Below, piece by piece: positions 1-10,435 of a stretch of 64,000 bases of DNA. Position 1 is the stretch's first letter. Each line of letters starts with the position of its first letter. The notes below the pieces were generated by a model that saw only the letters and a list, made by a program, of their open reading frames with translations, was not told the DNA's origin and searched no databases. This DNA comes from Mortierella alpina (lineage: Eukaryota; Mortierellomycota; Mortierellomycetes; Mortierellales; Mortierellaceae), in contig JANATF010000008.1 of assembly GCA_029449245.1 (NCBI GenBank), positions 1,426,001-1,490,000 on the forward strand, read 5' to 3'. The position numbers and the translations under genes were made by a program.

Positions 1-3000
1 AGTATCCAAGAACGGCATGAGACACAATCTTCTCAGATTTGGCGGCCACTCCAGCGCCAACCCCATATTCTTCCTCGTCTTCGTCGTCATGGTGGTGGTC
101 CAAGGCGAGAAGCGAGAACTCCTCCTTAAGATTCCGCTGGTCATCTGCGTCAACATCCACATCCATGGCAGGGAACCCTTTGGGAGGGTTCGAGATAATG
201 GCCCAGAGCGACGAAGGGAACTTGGGCTCGGTCATCTTATCTTCCAAAGCGGCGTCCTTGTCATTTTCTACAGTCTCTCCGTCTGCTAGATCCATCGTCG
301 GGCTGTTGGGTGCCTTGATCTCCATTTGGATTGACAGGGTCTGCACTTGCTCGATCAGCATGATCTGCAGCTGCTTGTATGCCAGCATCTGCACTGCGGT
401 CAAGGGCTCTGTCAAAAGGCGACATTGCTCCGTGACAGATCCATGGGAGAGAACGAGATGATCCGGAGCATAGCCGCAGACCTGCGACAGGACTTCCAGG
501 AACTGACGGACAGGGCGATCCATCCGAAGCAAGGCGGGCTTGCCGACGAAATCCTCGCACCCATTCAGACGCATGGCGCTAACCAGAATTCCCTCGCTCC
601 GTTCATCCCATGCGTTCAGAATATCCTCTTCTTCTTCGCCGAGCTCAATGAGATCCAATGTCAACTTGCAGGCTCGCTCAAGCACCGTCACCGCAAATAC
701 ATGCAGGCGCGAATTACCGAGGCCGCTGAAAACCGAGGCGATATAGTCAAACATCATCTCCCAGTGCGCTCCCGGGAGTTCCTGAACCTGACGAGCGAGA
801 GCTCCCAATAACTTGAGCAGCAAAGAGTGTATAATCAACTCATTCTGATCGTCAAAGGTTTGAAGAACGTCCGAATCCGAGATCCATCGACGGATGGACT
901 GCAGCAGGTTCATGGCTCGAAGCTGTGGCAAGCTGATGGAGGATCCATGGTCGCTCGAGGATGTCAAGGCGGCAACGAGCAGAGTCAGACGACGAATTGT
1001 CTCCTTGTTATGGACAGATACTTCACTAGGACGTGTCGGCTCTGTGATCCACTGATTGAGCAAGTTGGCGAATTCGCTGGTTTTTTCTAACCTGTTGCGA
1101 AGGGCAACGACAAGGCCAGTCGCGAGAGGCAGGGGAACTAAATATACGAAAGAATAAGGCATTAGTGTGTGCGTTACTGACAAACGATTTCGCCATTCTA
1201 TGAGATACATACGTGCTGCGTTCTTGAGAAGCTGGCACCATCCTTTGGCATTTGCGGACGACACCTCAGAGGCGTCCGATTGTGCAAGCGCATTGAGAAC
1301 GTCGGCCAGGATGCGTTCGCCGAAGCCGCTCTGGTCGTGCAGTGCTTCCTGGGCAAAGTACACAATGGAGCATCCCGCATCTTCGTCTTCGTCATCATCA
1401 GCTCTTGGTGCAGGGGCAGGTGAGGCGCTGCTCAAAACCTGAATGGCCTTAGACTCCCAGCCATCTTCCAACGCTAGAGTGATCCAGCTCGCGACCATGG
1501 TAGACAGCTCACGCAACAACGTCCTGAACACAACCGCGTTGGCATCCGCGTGCAAGTTTGGCGAGTAAAAGATCCCGTTTTCGGTGGATGGTGTCTGGAA
1601 TATGTCTATGCATCCTTGCCTCACTTTGAGCAGTTCTCCCGTGATCCAGGTCATCGTCTCCGGGAACGAGATGAAAAGGGACACATTGGTGTCCTCCTTT
1701 TTAAGCAGCTCAAAGGTGAAGAGCGCCAATCGCCCGTAGGCCGAGAGCCCAAATCCATCATAGGTCGTTGTCGAATGTCCCTTTGCAACCGCGGCAGCTC
1801 CCTCCTTTTGCGCATAGTACGCTTCGATGACCGGATCAAGCATCACCAATGACGGGTGAGGTCCGCAGCTCGACATGGTGCTGTAGAAGGCGCTCCAGTG
1901 TTCCTTGTCAAAGAAGAAAGCTCTTAGCAGTCCGAAGCGCTCTGAATGATCCGACAAGTTGAGAACATCGGCAAGCTTCAAAGCCTGACTTGCAAGGTCT
2001 TCGGGACTGTAGGCAAAAACCGGATTGAGGCAGAGTAAGCAATTGATCAATACTCTGTTCGCCAGCCAATTCACTGGGGAAAAAGTGGCATTATAACAGC
2101 ATTATCCGCCCTAGCTTACCTCGTGAAGCGATGCATATTTTGAATACAGTCGCGAATGTGTTCTGTCAAGCACTCCCGCAACAGGAACCGAAGATCTTCC
2201 GAATCTTGCGACAATCTCTGCAGCTCATCCAGGCATTGTTGACCGCCCTCGCTCAAATGGTCGTCAGACTGGGAGCTAAGGTCAAACACGGCCTTTGTTA
2301 TCTGCTTCAATGGCTCCTCTGCGCCTTTCTCAATCGACAAGGGAACAATGGTGCTGAAAGATTTGAGGGTGATGTCGAGGATCGATGCTGCCTCGTCCTT
2401 CTTTCCTAGAGCCTGACCGCTGATAACGTCCGACAGAAAGAGGTCCAAGCGCTGAGCGAGAGAATCAACAATCTCCAACTTGAGTGTGTCCGGAATGATG
2501 GACCTTGTGCACAACGCCTTTGTCACCAAGTCCCTGCTCAGGACAGATCCTGTATACTGCTGCTCAACCACCACATTGGTCACAAAGTTGTTGATGCTTT
2601 GCAGTGTCAGTTCGATAGCAGAAGGATTGTTGGATGTACGATCAAAGAGCCCTTGAAGAATAGTCCCCTGTCGTTCCCGTTCCTGTTCATTTTCAGTTTC
2701 CTTCAACACCTTGTCCATGACACGCTGCCAAATCTGAGAGGCAAGTTCCTGCTCCTGTGCATTGCTCAGATAGCCGGCAAAGAGATCCAGCAGATGAGGC
2801 AGAGACTCGCCACTTTTCGTGGCCACCTGTTCTGAAGAAATCTGATCTTCAGAGGTCAAGAGCATGTCGGCGAACTGGAGATCAAAAAAGTCGTGCATGG
2901 CCTTTTGGCTGGCTGGGTTGGAGAACACAACCACCTCAAACTGGACAGCAAACGACGAGAGGAGCTGAGAAGGTCCAAAAGATTGTGCTATTTAAACATG

Positions 3001-5357
3001 CCCAGATGTCAAAAAAGCAGATGGCGTTAGTGGGAATCCTATAACAAGACATATCCGTCCCTTCAAATCTTTAGAGGATGCAATGCAGATGATTCGACGT
3101 ACTGCCTGAGCACTGCTTGGCAACAATCTGGACAAGCTGGTCAGCGGCCTTTTCGGCAAGTTCAGAGAGGATCGTATCTTGCTTTTCATCTGCAAGAGCT
3201 TTGATCTGGCCTAAAAGCATGACGATCCGTTTCCCGCACTTGACATAAGCATCGGTGGGTTCAATTGAAATCGTCTCTGACATAGTATCCAGAATGGGCT
3301 GCCAAAGGTCATTCAAGGCACGATCACGCACTGAAGGAATATTGAGTAGGCGAAGTAAATGAATGGCAATCCTTGAAGCGACTTCCTGCTCGTCCTGTGA
3401 AAGTTTAGCCGCGACCTTCTCATCACCCGTTGAAGACACAAAAGTCTTGATAAGTGCGAGAAACGCTGCAAAAGCTGCGTCCTGTCCCTGTTTCGTTGTG
3501 TCCGATTTTCTATCGAGCGTTAAGGAATGTGAATAAAATATAAGTCCAGGAATACGGCGAGGTTGATCCTAGTCAAAACTATCCCTGCAATGGATGCTGA
3601 CTACTCACCCGAAGCGCACGATAAAATACACCAAGCATTCAACATAGGCCTCCAGGAACAGTGATGTTGATCCTGGCTCCTTGTCAATGTTGGGATTCTC
3701 TAGCCCCTTCCAAAAGTTGTCAAAAAAGTCCTTGACGAACGGGAAGCCGGTTCCGTTCTTGCCCAAAACCGACTCATCACCCCAGCTCGCGACAAGGGGG
3801 AGGATACTGCGGTAGGTAACAGTGGCAGATCCATAGCCGGCTGACCTTAGGAATTTTGAGAACAGCGCCATAGTGGGTTTCTTGTCCGCTGTAATAGTCC
3901 ACGATTCGGGGAACGCCTTGGTAAAGACCAAGAGTGCGTCCCAAAGCTCGCGGTGAATAGTGATGTCCTTGTCTGAGAAGGCTGCTGGGAAAAAGTGCTT
4001 GCTGATAATAGTAAGGCGATCGTGGATCAGACTAGGCGATTTTGAGGTGATTGTGCGAAGCATGCTGTAGCATGCCCGTCTGATCAGCGCGTTTTCATGT
4101 CCAAAGAGGGCCCAGAGCTTGGGTTCATCCAGGAACGATCCAATATCGTTGGCGCCCTTCTCGAGTGATGCGGGCGACAGCGTGTCTATTTGGTGATGAC
4201 CACAAATGCAATGTTAGGATTCCGGCTACGGGTGCAATTTGGTGCACAGTTCAACCACGACTCATACCTAAGGTGTAACCGAGGGTATACAGTGCGCTCG
4301 AAGCAACTCTTGCGTAACGGGTGTCCATTTCCTCCTTTGTGTTGAAACGGGGATCGCTCAGTGTTTCGGGAGTCTTGTTCAATAAAAGTTCCGAGATGTA
4401 GTAGATCATATCCTGCAAACAAAAAGAGACGACCTGCTCTCGCTTACTGTCTGGGAAAGCGCTCTAGATCATCGGAAAACGCGAGGAGGCAACAACAACA
4501 TAACAGCAGCAATATGTCAATATCCGAGCTTGAAGAAAGGATTTGCCATCGCTACTTTGCTTGTTGCGAAATCCTGAGGGTGAGTCTCATACCTTGAATG
4601 CCTCCATTGCTACACGCGCAACATCCCGCGTGGGATCAAAAAACGTCCCGATCCAGGCAGCAATGACCTCCTTCAGGTACGGTGCCAGCTTCCTCTTGAC
4701 GCGCTTCACGAGCAAAAGGTGGACATTGTTGGTCATGAGTCTAACTCTGCGATCCACGTCCGTGGTCAGTTTGATGTACAGCTTGATCCATGGTCCAAGC
4801 GCTTCCTGACATGCCTCCGAGCCAGCCTCGTCGTCCTCTGGCTGCGCCTTGACCCATTTTTCGAGATCATCGAGGGCTCTCACTTTGGTGGTGGTGTCGC
4901 GCTTGGAGATGAGGCGTTTGATGATCATGGACAGCTCTCCATTCCTGATCACGCTCACGACCTCAGAGTCGAGACCTCCAAAGGACGCTGAGGACCCAGA
5001 GGGCGACGGGCTGGAGGATCCTGATCTGGAGATGGGCGCGTTGCGTGGGGCTGTGGAGGCGACGTAGTTGGAGGAAGCGGAGAAGGCAGGTGTGGCAAAC
5101 TGGGCGAATCCTCCTAGCTGTGACATGGAAAGCGAGGACGAGCCTTTTGCGGTGGTGCCAGCAAGCTCAGCAGCACGACTGGAGAAGAGACAGACAGAGT
5201 GGTCAGTGTCGAGCTGGATATTCGGCTGGGCGTATTGCTCAGCATATGCAGCAGACTATGCAACAGACTATGCAACAGAATATGCAACAGCGGATAGCTA
5301 CCTGCTGTTGGAGGCACGGACGTTTCCCTTGACGCGCGGCGTGGTCTTTGGCGGCAT
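1..5357 (-). CDS. LTN1: Listerin, RQC E3 ubiquitin ligase (N-terminal part, 3' end off window)
   Basis: Listerin binds 60S subunits that carry stalled nascent chains and ubiquitinates the chains in the ribosome quality control pathway. The first exon (5302-5357) encodes MPPKTTPRVKGNVRASNS, the conserved listerin start, and continues as SRAAELA in the next exon. Exons read by eye: 5302-5357, 4593-5178, 4268-4412, 3609-4185, 3103-3509, 2120-2987, 1213-2054, and 1-1137 running off the left edge. That gives about 1,540 residues, nearly all helical HEAT/ARM-type repeat as expected for the long arm of the protein. The RING domain that recruits the E2 lies at the extreme C terminus and is not in the window. 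An acidic low-complexity stretch (DDEDEEE) falls near base 75. The gene is head-to-head with BUD23, 438 bp between start codons. The identity rests on the N terminus and overall organisation; the catalytic domain cannot be checked here. Confidence 0.88.
5245..5290. repeat. 12-bp tandem repeat in LTN1 intron 1
   Basis: Nearly four copies of the unit TATGCARCAGAM lie end to end (5245-5256, 5257-5268, 5269-5280, and a partial copy 5281-5290). The array sits inside the first intron of LTN1, next to its 5' splice site. No function is evident. Confidence 0.85.
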
Positions 5358-5795
5358 GGCGAGTGTGGATGAATCGAGTCAGAGGCAATGGCAAGGAAAC
5401 AGGTGGGCTTATATACGAGGCAATGGGGGCGCTGGGGGCGAAGCAGAGATCAGGGCCGAGAGAGACAGCGAGCAGGAGAGAAGGCGAGGAGAGAGAGTGG
5501 CAACGGAGGTGGATGATGAATGGAAAAAGAGATCGCGAGAGGGCAGTTGGACCCACTGGAGAAAACAGAGTTGCGGCGACTACGGCAACTTGCAGGCAGG
5601 TTGCTGGCCTTGTGCAGCCCTGCAATCCGGCGGACTGGTCCTATCGCACCCCCACTGGGCCACCAAACACAACCAACCGTCACACTGTTGTGTTTTCTCG
5701 CTTTTTTTTTTTTTTTTTTTTTTCTTTTAGCCACTGCAACTCCAACTACTCGCCAAACTACGACGCAGGAAGACCAGTAGAACCCGAACAGAACC
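5358..5795. promoter_or_regulatory. Shared divergent promoter region of LTN1 and BUD23
   Basis: This 438 bp gap separates the start codons of two divergent genes, so it must hold both promoters and 5' leaders. It contains a run of 22 T at 5702-5723 close to the BUD23 start. No clear TATA box or recognisable operator was seen. Confidence 0.6.
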
Positions 5796-7065
5796 ATGTC
5801 GCGACCAGAGCACCAAGCACCGCCAGAAATCGTAAGGAGCCCGTTCGTCTCCCATGTGCTGATTGCATATTCCATCAGGAATCCACCCTCAGTGTCAATC
5901 ACAAATCACACAAAACACGCACTCACACAGGAACACAACCATGCCATGGCTTATGCATGCACACACACAGACACACACACGCTGCTGCACCGCACTGCAT
6001 TCACACAATCACAACCTTTGCTCTCATTCCACCTAGGTCTATGGAGGCGATGAGGCTGCCAAGTATACCGGAAAGTAAGCACACTTCTCAACCGCCAGGA
6101 CACCACCCTCTTGCTACTAGACTCGCCGTATCACCCTCCAACTGACTGACACCTCTCCTCTCCCCTCCCCAGCTCCCGTATCGCCGCCATTCAGGCAGAG
6201 ATGGCCGCTCGCGCTGTCGAGCTGCTGAACCTGCCCGAGGGCTACCCAGGATACATCCTCGACGTCGGCTGTGGATCAGGACTCAGTGGCGAGGTCTTGG
6301 ACGAAGAGGGTCACGTCTGGGTTGGATTCGACATTGCGCCCGCGATGCTGGAGGTCGCTCTCGAACAGGAAGCCACAGGGGACCTGTTCCTTCAGGACGC
6401 AGGCCAGGGCATGGCCTTCCGTCCCGGTACCTTTGACGGCTGCATCTCCATCTCAGTCCTCCAATGGCTCTGCAACGCCGACAAGACCTCGCATCATCCC
6501 AAAGCCCGTCTTATGCGCTTCTTCTCCACCCTTTACTCCTCCCTAAGACGCGGTGCCCGCGCCATCTTCCAGTTCTATCCAGAGAATGATGACCAGGTCC
6601 AACTGATCATGGGATGTGCCGTCCGCTGCGGATTTGAGGGAGGTTTGGTCGTCGATTACCCCAACTCAAAGAAGGCCAAGAAGTTTTACCTCTGTCTGTT
6701 TGCCGGTCAGGAAGTCAATGGCGTCAAGCAGCAGCTCCCTGCCGCTCTTGGCGAGGATGAAGAAGGCGAACCTGGCGAGAATGGCGTCCAGTATACCTCA
6801 AAGAAGTACGTTTGTTCGACAAAACCAGAACCCCCTCTCTCCCTTTCAGATCACACCTTTGTTTGGGGTTGAATACTGACCTTCTTCCTTATCTTACACC
6901 CCTTCACCCTATAGGAGAACCGACTCTCGTATGCGATCCAACAAGCGCAAGCCTACCAAGGACAAGAACTGGGTTCTGAAGAAGAAGGAGCAGCTCCGCT
7001 CCAAGGGTGACAAGACTGCAAACGACTCCAAATTCACAGCTCGCAAGCGTCGTCCCAAATTTTAA
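5796..7065 (+). CDS. BUD23: 18S rRNA (guanine-N7)-methyltransferase Bud23
   Basis: Bud23 is an S-adenosylmethionine-dependent enzyme that N7-methylates a guanine of 18S rRNA and is needed for 40S subunit maturation; it works with Trm112. Four exons (5796-5831, 6037-6074, 6173-6805, 6915-7065) give 285 residues, close to the yeast length. The start MSRPEHQAPPEI is the family signature and fixes the initiation codon. Motif I of the Rossmann fold is seen as ILDVGCGSGLSGE, followed by FDGCISISVLQWLCNAD and the conserved FYPENDDQ and GGLVVDYPNSKKAKK segments. The C terminus is a basic tail ending SKFTARKRRPKF, also typical of the family. The first intron (205 bp) is long compared with the others and is rich in CA. 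Identity is very secure. Confidence 0.96.
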
Positions 7066-7530
7066 AGGATGTCTGTCGTTCCTTTCTTTTTTTTTTTTTT
7101 TGGACATATCTTTTTGCCAGAGTCCCTCTCTTCCTTTTTATACACACCCATCATCATCATCCTCTCACGCATATCACTCCCACTGCATCACTGCCCCCTC
7201 ACTGCTCCATAATGTAATTTTATCCTCCGTTCTCAGCAGCCAACAGTCAAAAAGACACAAAATACAAAGAAAGAACTTCACACTTCAGTGAATATTTGGA
7301 CAAGTTCTGAGCACAAGTTTATTCGGATTAAAGTCGGATTATAAATACATGAAAATAGTAGGGGGAGGTTAAGGTTAAGGCGTTAGGGCATAAGGATGAA
7401 TACAGGTGAGGAGAATAGTCGTCGTCCTCGGCGTGGTGTTGGAGTAGGGTGGTGGGGCGTTAAATACATTACACATAAGGTGGGTGGGCATCATAAGAAA
7501 AAGAAAAGACAAGAAAAAAAAATAGAACCT
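7066..7530. other. Intergenic, convergent 3' regions
   Basis: The 465 bp between the BUD23 stop and the stop of the carrier gene on the other strand hold both 3' untranslated regions. A run of T lies at about 7087-7101 and an AT-rich stretch at 7320-7350. No gene was seen. Confidence 0.6.
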
Positions 7531-9124
7531 TCAGGTCGAGATCGAAGCCATGTTGCGGAGCGTCTCGAATCCCGCCGTGGTCAAGGTCACGCCCGGGACC
7601 GTCCAAAGAATGCGTGGTCCCAATCCTCTGGCAATCGTTCGGATCACTCCTTTGCTCTGCACAGCCGCAACCGACGGGACGACCGAACTAGCATTCTGCT
7701 GCTGCAGCTGCGCTGCTGGACTGTAGGGCTGATGCCATACTGCAGGGACCGATCCCGGGTACACAAGGCCCCTGATCGGTGGGTTTGACACTCCCTGATA
7801 GTTTAGATTCCTACGGAACTGCAACCGACTCGTCGACGTCAACGATGCAAGCTGGCTCTGCTGCCATGAAAGTCCTGTCGTTGCCGGGTGCACCATGGTC
7901 GAAACTCCCGACATCAGAGTCTTGAACTGCGGCGGCATCAGCGACTGGTGGCACTTGAAGTGGGCGTATCCCGTAGATGCGACCGTGAGCGACGATGGGT
8001 ATGTTGCCGGAGTTGGTGATGTTGGCAGAGCCAGAACCGACCGTGATGATGATGATGATGAGAGCGAAGAGGGCTGAGCTCGTAAACTCTCGAGAACAGT
8101 CAAGAGTATCGTTGGCTTTTGTGCAGTCGTCGTCTTCGTCGTCGCTTGCTGCGTAGACCGCAAGGAGGCAAGTCGACTCCAAACGGCCGAGTTCAAGGCC
8201 GCGGCAGTTTCGCACACAGCCGAGGAGGTGGTGACCGCTGTTGCAACACACATCATGTACGTCGTCAAATCCAGTTCTGCTTGGTGGTGGCCATCGATCC
8301 CCGCAGCCGGTAGGTTCGCACGCGCCATCTGCTTCAGCTGCTCATAAGTCGCAAAGTAGATCATCGTGTACGGCAGCAGCGTCGATAGTGACTTGCTGTA
8401 CCCTGTCCACAATCCTGAAGCGCCCTCCGAGCGACAGATCTGTCTCGCCACACGATAGGCGTCCTTGAGCGTCAAAGGAGAAGGTCCACTTGCAGAGTGC
8501 GTTGCCACACTTTGGATCCTGTTCATGGGCGCCCATACAAGAGTCCCTGCTGCCTTGGCCATCATGCCACTCACCAAGTGCGTTTCCGAGTCGTGAAGTT
8601 GGAATGAAGGCATATCGGCAGCTCTCGCCATGCACGCGAGTCCATGCTTTGTCGCATCGTAGGTGGAAAGAAAGACAGCGAGTGCAGGCACTTGGAACAT
8701 GACCGCAAAAGATGCACCTTTGTAAACGCCGCGCCAAATAGCCATCCGCTCCTTGTAAAAGAACTTTGGCGAGTTGTGGCGGAGATAGGGGTGTTGCTCC
8801 GGTTTCTTTTGTTGCAGCTGTAGTTGCTGGCGGACAGCGGTCAATAGCTGCCCTAGCTGGGGAATCGAGCCTGCAGAAACGCCTCTAGCATACTGGACGG
8901 AGACCCTAATATTATCCACTATGATAATTATGAAAACAACGCACATTAGATGTCGGGACTGAATATAGGTAATATGGCCACTCAGCATGTTCAATCAGGC
9001 GCAATTGCGCGTTTGAACCATCGTGCGAGAGAAAAGTGTTGCGCTTACAAGGGTGGACGAGGATTCTTGCGCAAAATGCAGCAGCTGCTGAAGTTCTGAG
9101 GTTTGTTGAAGCGTCGCTGGGCAT
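7531..9124 (-). CDS. Divergent mitochondrial carrier family protein
   Basis: This is a member of the SLC25-type inner-membrane carrier family; the substrate cannot be assigned. Two exons are likely (9049-9124 and 7531-8870, 471 residues). The first starts MPSDASTNLRTSAAAAFCARILVHP, the first carrier helix and its Pro; an alternative acceptor at 8905 would break the frame. The second repeat is clear: VSGMMAKAAGTLVWAPMNRIQ, then GLWTGYSKSLSTLLPYTMIYFATYE. The last helix is GLGPRILWTVPGVTLTTAGFETL. Repeats one and three have lost most of the canonical P-x-D/E-x-x-K/R charged motif. The matrix loop of repeat three carries an insertion of roughly 150 residues rich in Ser, Thr and Gln. The insertion and missing charges are odd for a carrier that follows the usual salt-bridge cycle. 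Confidence 0.78.
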
Positions 9125-10435
9125 GATTCCCAACAGCTGCTAGTGATGATTGCTTGGCCGTTGACTGATACACTCGGATTTATCGTTGATGTTGAGTATT
9201 GCGCGTTGCAAAGTCGTGTAGGGTGTGATGAGAGAGAGAGAGAAGCAGCAAATGCGAACACACGGATGGTATGCTGACTGTCCTCGAGGGTCTGCTTGAC
9301 ACAGAAAAACTTAGGGGAGACAAAGGTGACGGAGAACAGAGAAGCGAACGGTTGTGTAGGAAGACACAACGACAATGTTAAATGATATATGGCACAGGAT
9401 GGTCAGGGCAGGCAATGATGGATGACAAAGACGCTTTGGAAGAAAGGACAAGAGTTGCCGAACATTGAAAAATTATGAAGATCAAAAGCAAGTAAGCGAA
9501 CAAGGAACAGAGAGAGCAAAGGACCACTTGAGCATGGTAGGCCTGCACTGATTATCGAGAGTCTGCTCACCCTTTTCTCGATTCGACCCCGTCAATCGTA
9601 AAATACATGGAGACAAACAAACGAAAGGCTTTCTGAGCATTGAAATCAATTAACTGCAGCTGGAGCGGATTATTCTAGGAGTGAGCACACCTTTTGTGGT
9701 GTCTGCGAAAAAGGGTCTTTGCCTTGTCCACGCTCTCCAACTGGAGTATTCGATTCAAAGAGAGCGATCCCATGCAGTCAGGATAGGACAGAAAATCTGG
9801 AGTTTCAAGAGGGGGCGAGAAGGCAGTAAGGAGAGAAGAAACAGACAAAAGAAAACGGGCGTTGGCCAGAACGCGTGCTCACAAGAGAAAAAAAAACAAG
9901 CTGGTACGATAACAGACACGCGTGAACTGCATGGCAAAACCGAGAAACCAAACAAGGTCGTCCTAATATTTCACAAGGGGTGGCTGGCTCCACGTTCCGA
10001 ACTCACCTTCACACTGCTGACCTTTCCTCACTCTCTCCTTCGCATCAATCCCCCTCGTGTGTTCCTGCCTCCCCTTCTCTATCTTCCCGACCGCAATGGA
10101 ATCACAGGAGATACTACTGATGGTGACCACATCCTCATCCAGGCGCCAAGGGAGGCTGTCCACCTTTGCTAACCCGAATCAACAGCTTCGCCTCTCTACA
10201 ACTTGCGGATACAAATCTTGCCCCACAACAGTGGCGAAAAATTCGACCGTTTCGCACTTGGACGACCTAGATGATACGGGGTAGAAGAGCAGCACGATGA
10301 GCTAGTGTTTTCTGGGTTTGTTTTATTGTCCCCAATGGCTCTGTACAGGTAACCAGTCATTCCGATGGAGGCTGGGTGGATATATATTCTGCACTAGGCG
10401 TACACTTGCAAGGTCAAGCTCATCTTTGTCTTGAT
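9125..10435. other. Intergenic, 1.3 kb with no gene seen
   Basis: This stretch runs from the start of the carrier gene to the stop of the lipase gene, both on the minus strand. Open frames here are short, have no family resemblance and no convincing splice pattern. It presumably holds the carrier promoter and the lipase 3' end. Confidence 0.5.

Noticed and set aside
2055-2119. Shorter alternative intron ending at 2074 in LTN1
   Set aside because: It would shift the frame into a stop; the acceptor at 2055-2057 keeps the listerin frame open.
5068-5730. Plus-strand open frame of 220 codons opposite the LTN1 start
   Set aside because: It is antisense to LTN1 exons and ends in a poly-Phe run made by the T tract; the minus-strand listerin frame explains the sequence.
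7365-7390. GGTTAAGG/GTTAGGG motifs resembling telomere repeat
   Set aside because: Only two or three imperfect units in an intergenic region; no array.
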